Shown here: one piece after another, positions 42,123-52,000 of the stretch | Numbering within the stretch: position 1 is the stretch's first letter | Layout of the letters: every line of letters begins with the position of its first letter | From: CAWFGW01 sp963815495 | Lineage (GTDB): Bacteria > Bacteroidota > Bacteroidia > Cytophagales > JAAEPT01 | NCBI GenBank assembly: GCA_963815495.1 | Contig: CAWFGW010000007.1 | Span: 519,145 to 583,144 of the forward strand | Length of the DNA stretch: 64,000 bases | Reading direction: 5' to 3' | Notes under the pieces: model-generated | Told to the model about the DNA's origin: nothing | The model's database searches: none | The model's input: only the letters and a program-made list of their open reading frames with translations | Made by a program: the position numbers and the translations under genes

Positions 42123-43216
42123 ACTGTCTTAATTTCTACTCGTTCAGTTTGGTTCATTGTCGCATTTCTTATGGCAACTTGTTGTGCTAAATTTTCCGCT
42201 AGCTTAGTAAACGCAGAAGCAGTAATATCATTGTTCAACACTGCAGGGGTTCCATTATCTCCACATTCTCGTATACTTTGTACAATTGGAATTTCTCCTA
42301 AAAAAGGAACATTGTTTTTCTCAGCAAACTCTCTTCCTCCTCCTTCACCGAACAGATAATACTTATTATCAGGCAGTTCATCAGGCGTAAAATACGCCAT
42401 ATTTTCAACAACACCGAGAATTGGCACATTAATCTGCGGCTGCTTAAACATTTGTAAACCTTTTTGTGCATCCGTTATCGCTACCTTTTGGGGGGTAGTC
42501 ACAATAACAGCCCCAGTTACTGGCACTGATTGTACTAGTGTAAGATGAATATCACTTGTTCCAGGAGGTAAGTCTATTAACATATAATCTAGCTCATTCC
42601 ATTTGACGTCACCAATGAATTGTTTTAGCGCTGAACTAGCCATAGGACCTCGCCACACTACAGCATTTTCTGCTGGTGAAAGAAAGCCCATTGAAATCAT
42701 TTCTACACCATATTTTTTTAGCGGAACTACCAAGTTTCTACCATCCTCCTCCACCATGCCTGGTTTATCATTCTCCATACCAAACATAACCGGCATTGAG
42801 GGGCCAAAAATATCTGCATCAATTAATCCAACTTTAGCTCCCGTTTGTGCTAAAGCGATAGCCAAATTACTTGTAACAGTGCTCTTACCAACACCTCCTT
42901 TTCCTGAGGCAATGGCAATTATATTTTTAACTTTTGGCAAAGTAGGTGATGATATTCGTGATGAAGTAACGTCAGAAGTTAAATGAATAGTAATAGAGTA
43001 ACCTGCGCCAATTGCCTTTTCTACTGCTTCAGTACATCTATTTTTTATCAATTCTTTTAATGGACATGCGGGAGTAGTTAAGACTACTTCAAAACTTACT
43101 GCTGAATCTTCAACCACAATATTTCGCACCATGTTTAGAGTAACCAAATCTTTTTTTAAATCCGGCTCTTCTACTGTTGATAAAGCTTTTAATATTTGTT
43201 CCTTTGTCACACTCAT
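42119..43216 (-). CDS. apbC: Mrp/ApbC-type P-loop Fe-S cluster carrier ATPase
   Basis: This 365-residue protein has an N-terminal MIP18/DUF59-like domain (about 1-90) and a ParA-type ATPase domain with the deviant Walker A ASGKGGVGKSTVTSNLAIAL (about 103-122) and LIDADIFGPSMP. It loads Fe-S clusters on target proteins in the cytoplasm. The usual C-terminal CxxC pair is not visible in the expected form, which is frequent among Bacteroidota homologues. It heads an operon with the NifU-like, PASTA and T9SS cargo genes. Confidence 0.92.
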   Translation of the reverse strand: MSVTKEQILKALSTVEEPDLKKDLVTLNMVRNIVVEDSAVSFEVVLTTPACPLKELIKNRCTEAVEKAIGAGYSITIHLTSDVTSSRISSPTLPKVKNIIAIASGKGGVGKSTVTSNLAIALAQTGAKVGLIDADIFGPSMPVMFGMENDKPGMVEEDGRNLVVPLKKYGVEMISMGFLSPAENAVVWRGPMASSALKQFIGDVKWNELDYMLIDLPPGTSDIHLTLVQSVPVTGAVIVTTPQKVAITDAQKGLQMFKQPQINVPILGVVENMAYFTPDELPDNKYYLFGEGGGREFAEKNNVPFLGEIPIVQSIRECGDNGTPAVLNNDITASAFTKLAENLAQQVAIRNATMNQTERVEIKTV

Positions 43217-43223
43217 AATATCT

Positions 43224-43230
43224 TCCTCCT
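43224..43230 (-). promoter_or_regulatory. Strong ribosome binding site of the Mrp/ApbC gene
   Basis: AGGAGGA lies 7 bases upstream of the ATG at 43216 on the minus strand. It is unusual in this window, where most genes lack a recognisable Shine-Dalgarno sequence, and it supports the start chosen. Confidence 0.6.
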
Positions 43231-43266
43231 AAATTCTTATTGCAATATAGTGTTTTTGAACGTGGA

Positions 43267-43287
43267 GTTTTGAGTTTTGAGTTTTGA
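43267..43287. repeat. Three tandem copies of a seven-base unit (GTTTTGA)
   Basis: GTTTTGA occurs three times in direct succession in the 111-base gap between the divergent Mrp/ApbC and D-Ala-D-Ala ligase genes, followed by the related ATTTTAT. Each copy contains a TTTG of the sort used in Bacteroidota promoters, so copy number could affect promoter geometry. Confidence 0.6.
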
Positions 43288-43327
43288 ATTTTATGTTCGG
43301 GTATAAAAAGAAGCTAACAGTTTTAAA

Positions 43328-44290
43328 ATGAGAAAAATTGCCGTTATAGGAGGTGGAGATTCAGCTGAAATCGTCATATCTAAGAAAAGTAGAGCAACTA
43401 TCGTTGCCCATCTCGATTCAGCTAAATATGAAGTATATCCCGTCCTGATGGCTGGTAACGAGTGGGTCGTTGAAAAAGACGAAAAAAAGTATCCGATTGA
43501 TAAAAATGATTTCTCAACATCCATTGAAGGGAAAAAAATCACCTTTGATTACGCCTATATTACTATTCATGGCACCCCGGGCGAAGATGGTAAACTTCAA
43601 GGTTATTTTGACTTACTCGGAATTCCTTATAGTACTCCGAGCCAGCTTGTTTCCGCTATTACCTTTAACAAATGGACGTGTAACACTCTTTTAAAACAAT
43701 TAGGCATCCATTGTGCTGATTCCGTTTTACTTAGAAAAAACGATACAATTGATATTACAAGAATATTAGATATTGTAAAACTCCCCTGCTTTGTAAAACC
43801 CAATGATGGTGGATCAAGTTTTGGTGCCTCCAAAGTAAAAACACCTGACACATTGCTCAATGCTATTAAACTTGCTTTTGAACATGGAAAAGAGGTGATT
43901 ATTGAGTCTATGTTAACAGGAACTGAAGTTACTTGTGGCATTGTCAAAATCAACAATGAGCTAAAGGTGTTAGGAATTACTGAAATAGTATCTGAAAATG
44001 AATTCTTTGATTTTCAAGCTAAATACGAAGGAAAATCAAAAGAGATCACACCCGCTAGGATATCAAAAGAGGAAGAAGAAGCTATTCATCTATCAGTTAA
44101 GCAAATTTATACACAATTAGGCATTAAAGGCGTAGTGAGAATAGACTTCATGATTCAAGAAGGGGTACCTTATGTTATAGAGGTTAACACGACACCAGGC
44201 ATGAGTGCTCAAAGTATTATTCCGCAACAAACAACCTATAGTGGTATGACACTCTCAGAACTATTTGACGGAATTATAAACAACTCATGA
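43328..44290 (+). CDS. ddl: D-alanine--D-alanine ligase
   Basis: This 320-residue ATP-grasp enzyme has the N-terminal GGGDSAEIVIS motif, the HGTPGEDGKLQGYFDLLGIPYS segment characteristic of Ddl, the NDGGSSFGASKV loop and the C-terminal VIEVNTTPGMSAQSIIPQQ metal- and substrate-binding segment. It makes D-Ala-D-Ala for peptidoglycan. The start codon follows a short divergent promoter region shared with Mrp/ApbC. Its stop overlaps the next small gene by 4 bases. Confidence 0.94.
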   Translation: MRKIAVIGGGDSAEIVISKKSRATIVAHLDSAKYEVYPVLMAGNEWVVEKDEKKYPIDKNDFSTSIEGKKITFDYAYITIHGTPGEDGKLQGYFDLLGIPYSTPSQLVSAITFNKWTCNTLLKQLGIHCADSVLLRKNDTIDITRILDIVKLPCFVKPNDGGSSFGASKVKTPDTLLNAIKLAFEHGKEVIIESMLTGTEVTCGIVKINNELKVLGITEIVSENEFFDFQAKYEGKSKEITPARISKEEEEAIHLSVKQIYTQLGIKGVVRIDFMIQEGVPYVIEVNTTPGMSAQSIIPQQTTYSGMTLSELFDGIINNS

Positions 44291-44589
44291 CGTTAGAAAA
44301 AAAAGATATTGATATTGCTGTTTCTATCATCAATAAAGATTTCGGACTTGAAAAAGATGAGGAAGTTATCGACAATAAGTCTGCATTGTTTCAATGGCTT
44401 ACAAGAATCATTACTTACCTACTTGAAAAAGATTTTGAACGTTTACTTCAAGCGATGTATCGAATTGATGTCTCTGAAGATAAATTTAAAGCTGTTTTCT
44501 CAAAAGATGAAAATATAGCTGAAGCAATTACAAAACTCGTACTTGAACGAGAATTAGAAAAAGTAGCCATTCGAAAAAAATATAATTAA
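44287..44589 (+). CDS. Small acidic helical protein of unknown function, coupled to ddl
   Basis: I do not recognise this 100-residue protein. It is rich in Lys, Glu, Asp, Leu and Ile, has no signal peptide or membrane helix and looks all-helical, with a central LLEKDFERLLQAMYRIDVSEDKF segment. It overlaps the ddl stop codon by 4 bases, so it is almost certainly translated with it, and it is followed by a strong terminator, which supports it as a real last gene of the operon. Confidence 0.75.
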   Translation: MTLEKKDIDIAVSIINKDFGLEKDEEVIDNKSALFQWLTRIITYLLEKDFERLLQAMYRIDVSEDKFKAVFSKDENIAEAITKLVLERELEKVAIRKKYN

Positions 44590-44610
44590 GAAATTTAATT
44601 AAAAAAACTA

Positions 44611-44646
44611 AAAAAGGCCTTAAGAGTAAACTCTTAAGGCCTTTTT
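44611..44646. terminator. Strong bidirectional terminator
   Basis: A 17-base stem (AAAAAGGCCTTAAGAGT with its exact complement) closes on a two-base AA loop and is flanked by A and T runs on both sides. It lies between the convergent small gene (ending 44589) and the giant T9SS gene (ending 44675) and should terminate both. Confidence 0.88.
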
Positions 44647-44674
44647 ATTATTATAGGATTCTTTATCCTGTTTT

Positions 44675-47600
44675 TTATCTCGTGATAGTCACTGCACCTG
44701 TTAATGGGACTTCCCATCCTTTTTTGTTAAGCTTGATAATATAGTAGTATGTACCTACCGGGGACCCTTTACCATTCCATGCATTGGAATCTGTATAGTT
44801 CGTCTCTTCAAATATTTTGTTTCCCCAACGGTTAAACACACTTACCACTGCCAACTCAAAGTCTGCTAAACCGCTGATTTGCCATACATCATTTACGCCA
44901 TCTCCATTGGGACTAAACGCATTCGGTACATTTAGTGGATACAATGCTTGCAATAAATATTCTTTTGAATCTACACACAAACCATTGGTTACCTCTAACA
45001 CGATGTTATCAATCAACTCCTGCTCCAAGTGGATGTTCGCATTTTTACTTGTTCCAAACTCTATCACATTTTCATTTGCTGCCAGGGCTGTTGTCCAGTA
45101 GTAGGTATAATTACCATTTTCTGCTTGAGGGAACATCAACGCTTCTACTCCAATATCTAAGATTTCTCCTTTTTTGATTGAACGTCTTATCAACGCTGGA
45201 ATAATTACCGTATCGCCTTGATCTTGGGTTACAACGCCTATTATCTGTGGCTGCTCCCATATTTTAGCATCTACTGAATTACTCACATCTGATATAGGAC
45301 ATACATCATTCTTTGCTGTAGCCGTATAGGTTCCCGTATGCGATGGTCGATCAGCTGTATAGCTCAACTCGCTAAAGGTTGTTGGTAGAGTACTTGACTC
45401 AAACTTTGCAGTGGTACCACCCCGGAATATCGTCATCTCATTTACCCCTTTGGAGGTAGCTGAAGATACTGTTGCTGTAACCACTATTCTATCTGGAGTG
45501 CCTTGCTCACACACTTCTGCAAAGTCGCTAGTAATAGCTACTACAGGTTGTTTATAGCCATCCATGATTAATTGGTCGTCATCACTACTACTAGTGTAAC
45601 ATACACCTGGTGTACCCACCATCTCTACACGGATCACATCCTGATCGGCTATAGTTGACTTTGGTACCGCTACTGTATTATCTGTGGAGCTTGCTTGTAT
45701 TTCCACCAACCCTTGATAGAACGTATACGTTGGGGTAGCACCTGCATTACTTGCCGTTGCTGTAAAGGTGATATCATCTGTATCATCTATACAGTAAGTC
45801 ACATCATCCGCTAGCGAGCTTCCTAAATCCACACTCGCTGATATCGCTGGTGTTTGAGTCGCTGTTACCGTGTTGGGTAAGTCTGATACCGTCTTCGGTT
45901 CGCCACAAGCATTCTTCGGTACTAATGAAATCGTCTGAGTGCCTGTCTTGTTCTCAAAACTTACTTGAACGGTGTCTGAGGTTAGGTTAGGTGACTCTAA
46001 ATCACCGCCATCTATATCCCATAAATAGGTTAAAGGTAATACTGAGGTTGGAGCAGTCGTTAATCTAAAGGTATACACTGAGTCGTCTGATGGACAATAC
46101 GATACATTACTTGCTACAGTCCCACCTGTTGGTCTTAAGTAGATGGTAGAAACATCTATAAGCGTATCTTTAAACCCACATCTGTTTGTAGCTCGTATAG
46201 TGATATCTCCTCCTGTTGTGCCGCCTAACACCACTTTCGCAGTTGTAGTTGTACTTGGTGTTCCTCCTTCAAACGTAAAGCCTGTTGGCAAGGTCCATGC
46301 ATAACTTTCCGCATTCAAAACACCTGCCACTGTATAAGTCTTCACCGTATCTTGACATCCAAAACTATCGCCCGTTAAGGTCGCGGAGGATACTACCGGT
46401 ACATCCAACACCTTTATGGTGATTGTTTTTCTTGATTCTATTGGTGTGCCTGTTCCTCCCAATATATTACTATTATATATTCGATAAATGTATTGATAGG
46501 TACCTGTATCTGCAAAGGTTACATTTAATTCATAATTAGGTGCACTAACTGTGCCCGGAGTGGGTGCAGTTCCTACTGCTATCCATTCTGCACTCTCTTC
46601 TGTAGGGGCTCCTGCTCCTACATTAGCTGGGGTGCTACACGGAGCTTGGGTGTACACAGGGCTCGCTAAACATAATATAGTATCTCTAGCACACGCTTCG
46701 GTAATATTTTTACGCTCAATAGTCACTATTGATGAATCACTTGGACATACACCTCCTATATCCGAAACCTTATATTTTGCTTCTCCGCTTTCTTCAAATT
46801 CTAAACCATCTACACTTATACTAGTTGGATTAGTTGGAGTACCTACCCCATTTCCACCTGTTGGGATAGTCACCGTGTTTTCATAGAACCATGTTCCTGT
46901 ATAACCTGATGGTAATGCAGCTCCTTGCTGTAAAACTACTGGTAAAGTATTTGTCGTTATAGTCGCTCCGTCTGCGTAACCTGATATTACTGCTACAGGC
47001 ATCGCAATCACCGTAATCGCAAAACTATCTGTTCGTACCGTATTTGAAATACTATTCGTTGTTTCGTACACATAAACATGTGGTGAACCTGCTGTGGTCA
47101 AAGACGCTGGCGCTACCGTTAACGTTTCATTTACCGATAAGTCTACACTTGGGGCGCCTGCTTTATACCATCTTACACTTTCATTCACTGCATCTACCAC
47201 ACTGTTTCCTACTCGAGTTACGCCATTACCCACACATATTGAAGTATCGGCTCCTGCATTTGGTACTGTTTCGTCTACTCGCTCGATAAGAATACTATCT
47301 TTCGCTACTGGACATACTCCTCCATCATCGCTGATTGTAAGAACTACTTCTACTATCTTTTCTTTTTCTAAACCACTTACTGTTACTGGTGTACCTGTAG
47401 TAGTCGACAACGTTGCTAATGTTACTGGGGCTGGCGTACTTGCTCTAACTTCCCATAAGCGTGTGTAATCGGTAGGTAACACATTCGCATCATTCAAATC
47501 TTGGGTTGGGTCTGCGGTCTGTATTTTTGTTACTGTGGCTGTTCGTTCTACGATGTCTGCGACTGGTAAGGCAATCACCGTTATCGCAAAACTATCTGTT

Positions 47601-49078
47601 CGTACTGTACTTGAAATATTATTCGTTGTTTCGTACACATAAACATGTGGTGAGCCTGCTGTGGTCAAAGACGCTGGCGCTACCGTTAAGGTTTCATTTA
47701 CCGATAAGTCTACACTTGGAGCGCCTGCTTTATACCATCTTACACTTTCATTCACTGCATCTACCACACTGTTTCCTACTCGAGTTACGCCACTCCCTAC
47801 ACAAACTGACGTATCTAACCCTGCATTTGGTATCGTCTCATCTACACGTTCGATAAGGATACTGTCTTTTGCTACTGGACATACTCCGCCATCATCGCTG
47901 ATTGTGAGAATTACTTCCACAATCTTTTCTTTTTCTAAACCACTTACTGTTACTGGTGTACCTGTAGTAGTCGACAACGTGGCTAACGTTACTGGGGGCG
48001 GAGTCCCTGCTCTCACTTCCCATAAACGAGTGTAATCGGTGAGTAACGTATTTCCATCATTCAACACTTGTGTTGCTTCTGCGGTCTGTATTTTTGTTAC
48101 CGTGGCTGTTCGTTCACTAATGTCGGCTTCGGGTAAAGCTATAGGACTTATAGTGGCCTCTCCTGTCAAGTTTTGTGCTATCGCTTTACAACCGTTTGCA
48201 TCTTCTAAACTATCTAGTCTATAGACCTGATCAGCTGTGGTGCCTACTGGCAGTACGGCACTTTCAAATGACCCCACATTTCCTGTTGTTATCGTTTCTG
48301 GCGTGGTGTTCAAGGTATTGTTGACACTATAGTAGTAACTATATGGTCCTTGACCTGTATTCCCTGTCACTTCTACTGTTATACTACTGGTCGAGTCTCC
48401 ATTCGCACATACATCTGCATCGTTTCTTATTACCGCTTTTAAGCTGTCGTAGTGTGCTAACACTTCTTGATTATCGCCTGTTACTGTACAAGTCTGACCT
48501 AAATGTTCTATCGTTGCCGAATACGTAGTCGCTTTGCCTACTCTAAAAGTTACTGTATTAGGATTAGGCGTATCTGTCAAGTTCAGCGCTGAATCTATTT
48601 TTGCTGATCCATCAAATAATCGGATACTCATATTACTCGCTGTTCCTAACGTGTTTTCAAAGGTTACCGTTAAGTCTGTACTATCCCCTGGGCATATCGT
48701 ATTACTCGCTAAGGATAATTGACCGTTCGCAGGACAGGAACACTGGGTCGTCAAACCTGTAAAAGTCACTGTATTACAACCATTTTTATCTTCTAAAGTC
48801 AAAGTGACTAACTCGTCTTCATCAATATCAGTACTCGTAATCGTGCTGTCTGCAGCGTTATAAGTCCACGTAGTCGTTTGACCTGATGTTATGGTGATGT
48901 TATTTCGAACACTAGCAAAGTCGCCATCCAATAACTTAATCTGAATACGATAGTTGCCTGCACCTATACTCGCATCATCTCGTGTACACAATAATTTACT
49001 TGTCGCAGCTAACTCCTCGTAGTGATCTAACCTTACGGTATCTGTTGCTAATCCTGTCGTAGGTACAACCATTGACAT
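44675..49078 (-). CDS. 3' part of a frameshifted giant type B T9SS protein gene
   Basis: This open frame of 1467 codons has no signal peptide and starts (MSMVVPTTGLATD) in the middle of a domain, because an extra base at 49058 separates it from the upstream RCC1-type part (48996-52613). Without that base the two would form one protein of about 2650 residues. It contains Ig/PKD-like units with paired cysteines, two nearly identical 189-residue units and a C-terminal type B sorting domain (NVPNAFSPNGDGVNDVW, VFNRWGNKIF, GAVTITR). Alone it could not be exported. Whether the frameshift is real or a sequence error cannot be told here. Confidence 0.8.
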   Translation of the reverse strand: MSMVVPTTGLATDTVRLDHYEELAATSKLLCTRDDASIGAGNYRIQIKLLDGDFASVRNNITITSGQTTTWTYNAADSTITSTDIDEDELVTLTLEDKNGCNTVTFTGLTTQCSCPANGQLSLASNTICPGDSTDLTVTFENTLGTASNMSIRLFDGSAKIDSALNLTDTPNPNTVTFRVGKATTYSATIEHLGQTCTVTGDNQEVLAHYDSLKAVIRNDADVCANGDSTSSITVEVTGNTGQGPYSYYYSVNNTLNTTPETITTGNVGSFESAVLPVGTTADQVYRLDSLEDANGCKAIAQNLTGEATISPIALPEADISERTATVTKIQTAEATQVLNDGNTLLTDYTRLWEVRAGTPPPVTLATLSTTTGTPVTVSGLEKEKIVEVILTISDDGGVCPVAKDSILIERVDETIPNAGLDTSVCVGSGVTRVGNSVVDAVNESVRWYKAGAPSVDLSVNETLTVAPASLTTAGSPHVYVYETTNNISSTVRTDSFAITVIALPVADIVERTATVTKIQTADPTQDLNDANVLPTDYTRLWEVRASTPAPVTLATLSTTTGTPVTVSGLEKEKIVEVVLTISDDGGVCPVAKDSILIERVDETVPNAGADTSICVGNGVTRVGNSVVDAVNESVRWYKAGAPSVDLSVNETLTVAPASLTTAGSPHVYVYETTNSISNTVRTDSFAITVIAMPVAVISGYADGATITTNTLPVVLQQGAALPSGYTGTWFYENTVTIPTGGNGVGTPTNPTSISVDGLEFEESGEAKYKVSDIGGVCPSDSSIVTIERKNITEACARDTILCLASPVYTQAPCSTPANVGAGAPTEESAEWIAVGTAPTPGTVSAPNYELNVTFADTGTYQYIYRIYNSNILGGTGTPIESRKTITIKVLDVPVVSSATLTGDSFGCQDTVKTYTVAGVLNAESYAWTLPTGFTFEGGTPSTTTTAKVVLGGTTGGDITIRATNRCGFKDTLIDVSTIYLRPTGGTVASNVSYCPSDDSVYTFRLTTAPTSVLPLTYLWDIDGGDLESPNLTSDTVQVSFENKTGTQTISLVPKNACGEPKTVSDLPNTVTATQTPAISASVDLGSSLADDVTYCIDDTDDITFTATASNAGATPTYTFYQGLVEIQASSTDNTVAVPKSTIADQDVIRVEMVGTPGVCYTSSSDDDQLIMDGYKQPVVAITSDFAEVCEQGTPDRIVVTATVSSATSKGVNEMTIFRGGTTAKFESSTLPTTFSELSYTADRPSHTGTYTATAKNDVCPISDVSNSVDAKIWEQPQIIGVVTQDQGDTVIIPALIRRSIKKGEILDIGVEALMFPQAENGNYTYYWTTALAANENVIEFGTSKNANIHLEQELIDNIVLEVTNGLCVDSKEYLLQALYPLNVPNAFSPNGDGVNDVWQISGLADFELAVVSVFNRWGNKIFEETNYTDSNAWNGKGSPVGTYYYIIKLNKKGWEVPLTGAVTITR
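46994..48127 (-). repeat. Two tandem 567-bp units in module copy 1
   Basis: Units 47561-48127 and 46994-47560 each encode 189 residues beginning ADI(S/V)ERTATVTKIQT and ending VIA(L/M)PV, and are very similar at DNA level. They are full multiples of three, so unit gain or loss would keep the frame. Confidence 0.85.
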
Positions 49079-52000
49079 CTACTATACTATCTAAACTTAT
49101 CCTGCCTATTGCCGATACGGTCAAATCAAAAGGGGAACTTGTGTTTTGAGCATCTGCTGATGTAGTTCCTTCTTTGTAATAAAAATCAAATGGTGTGGCT
49201 GTGCTGGTGGTTGTCATGCTCACCGTAGCCGTGCCGGTGCTACATATCGTGTCTTCATCGATACTGATGCTGCCGTCTGGTAACTCATTTATTGTCACCG
49301 TTACTGATACTGAATCCGTACAACCTGCTGAATCTGCCACTACGCTATATACATGTGGGGATCCTGTCGTTGTCGCATCTCCTGTTTGGGTTGCTGATGT
49401 AGTGCCTGTTGAGGTTCCTCCTTTATACCATGTATAAGTCACTGCCGGACTTGCATCTGCACTCGCTACTAAATTATAAGACGTGCCTACACAATAGGCC
49501 GTGTCTCCTGGTGTAATCGTTAGGTTTTGTGGATTGGGGTTAATTACTACATTTACTTCATCGCGTGTGGTGCTTTCACAGTTTGGCGCTGTAGAAGTTT
49601 CTCTAGCTACATAATAGGTTGTTGTACCAGCTGTTGTGCTACTAACTGTAGGACGAACCAATGTCTCCCCAGTTGTTGCTGGAGCATCTGCGGTATACCA
49701 TACCAAACGTGTGCCTACTCCTGTTTGTCCTGCTGTGTCTATTGTTAATCCTGTTTCTCCTACGCAACCTGTTACATCTCCTATCGATGGAGCAGTTGGG
49801 AGCGGTATGATATTCACTACTATTGAATCTTCCACATAACAATTTGCACTACCTGCTGCACCATCTTCTACACGTAAAAACCAAGTCCCTGCATCGGCTG
49901 CAACCAAATTTCTATTAGCAACAGTAGCATTGTTTGTATAGGTTGGAGTTGACCCTTCTTTATACCAACTATATTGATAACCATTCACTGTTGTACCTGA
50001 GCCTGCAGTATAAACTCCGCTCAATGTCACTAAATTACCAGTACCTGTACAAACACTTACTTCTTTTGGTGTACCCGCTGCTGCTGGATTCGAACTTGCT
50101 GTAACTGTAGCTGGCGCGTTACAAGGACACTCTTGTTCGATTACTACAGGTACTCTTGAGCAAGTAAGAGTCGATTCACCAAATTTAATATTTTGATAAT
50201 AATTATCATTGGACGTTGTAGAAAATCCACCTGAAGCATTGGCCTGAGAAAAACCTAGAGGAGTTAAAGTATTACCAGTTAATGTGCCAGAGGCAGTACT
50301 AGGACATCCATATAACCCAACATTACTAATATTACTAGGTAAAGCACCATGAGTAGAAGAAATTGAATAAGTACCCGGCTGTAATAAAGTATTAAAATTC
50401 ACGACATATGGGAATATTTCTTCTTGGACTCCACCTGCTGTGTAGTTTCTTATATGATTATAGTTTACAGTAGTCACTGTGGTAGTAGGATAAGGTCCAT
50501 TTGTTCCAGCCCCAGTATTTTTTATTGTAAAGGTGTAAGGAATAGAATAGCTACCAACAGTATTAGTTTGAGATGTAAGCACTACATCCATGCTTGCAAT
50601 GAGTGTTGGTTCACTAACTGAAAATATAAAATTTATACGTTCGAGGTTGTTTGCGTTAACACCTTTGTTACTTGTACAAGGTGTTGCTCTAGGGAAAATA
50701 GTAGTAGAACTCAATGCTACTCTTTCAACATACACTGTCTTTGACCCATCACCTGCAGCAGTAATGCCACTTAAATCAATTGTTGTTGTACCTTCTCCTA
50801 TGGTTGAGCCTAACCTGCCTGTTGTGCCACCCACTGGTGTTTCGGTTTCAAACCATGCATAAACAGCACCTGGTAAAGTAGAAGTAACGTTTACCACCGA
50901 AGTATCTCCACTACAATAGATTAAATCACCTGGGTCTGATTGAGTGACAACTGGAAATGATAACGTAATGTCATCAATAACATCATCATATTCTTTACAA
51001 CCTCGTTGTGACAGTTCACGAGCATCTACAATTCTCACTTCCCACGTTCCTACTTCGGTTACAGTGTAAGGGGGTACTGCTGTCGGAGGATTATTGTATA
51101 CCCATGGAATAGCTACCTCATCTCTTTTAACCGAATTTAAATAATACTCAACTGTAAAACCTGGATAAACTAATCCTACCTCTAAATCATGGGAAAAGCC
51201 AGGACATACTTCAAAATCTGCCCCTAAATCTAATTGGGGTTCTGGAACCACAAAACCACAACCAAGGGATGCTAAATCTAACTCCACGAAACGTGATTGG
51301 TTGGTTGTATTTCCTATTCCAAGTTCACCATTTTGATTCCAACCTGCCACATATATTTTATTATCATCAGTTAATACAAAAGTCCAAGCGTCACCATCAG
51401 AAATACCAATAGCATTAGTTATCACAGTATTTCCAGCAGCGTATTGTGCTAATCGAGGGAGCTCTGCTCCCGCAGCTGTAGTTCCAGTTTGTGTTTGACC
51501 TGTCCCTAGTTGACCCGCAGGGCTAGAACAACCGTTCCCACAGTTGAAAAAACCTAAAGCTCCCCATGTATACACTCGCCCACTAGCACTTACCGCCATC
51601 GAATGAGCCTGACCAGCAGCAATTTCAACTATCGGATCACTATCTCCTAAATAGGTACCACCACCAAATTGTTGACCCGCATCAACTCTTACTGCATAGT
51701 TCACATCAACATAAGCAGGACCTGATCCACGTTGACCTGGCCCCCAGTCACCTCCCACTGACCACACAACACCCTTATCATCAATCATCAACGCATGTCT
51801 ATCACCAGCAGTGATAGAAACAATATTAGTAATCGGAGTTCCAGCTTGGGTCAAAATAGGCATTGCTCTATTCATTGGTAGTGTTGACCTCCCTAGTGCA
51901 TTTGAATTATTATCTCCCCATGACCAAACTCTCCCGTCTTCAGTAAGTGCATAGCCATTTTCATCTCCAGCTTCAACTTGCACTACAGAGTTCAATGGGT

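Larger units (their letters stand above)
44671..49541 (-). repeat. Copy 1 of a 4.87-kb near-identical module shared by two giant genes
   Basis: This segment matches 55326-60195 almost base for base. I noticed seven substitutions and one single-base insertion (at 49058). The match stops abruptly on both sides: at the T run just beyond the stop codon on the left and after GGATTGGGGTT on the right. It encodes about 1620 C-terminal residues including the sorting domain. Such near-identity next to unrelated N-terminal halves points to recent duplication or gene conversion. Confidence 0.93.

Noticed and set aside
47094..48035. Plus-strand open frames of about 124 codons within the shared module (and the same at 57749-58690)
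   Set aside because: They lie opposite the coding repeats of the giant genes, recur with each tandem unit and have no recognisable features.
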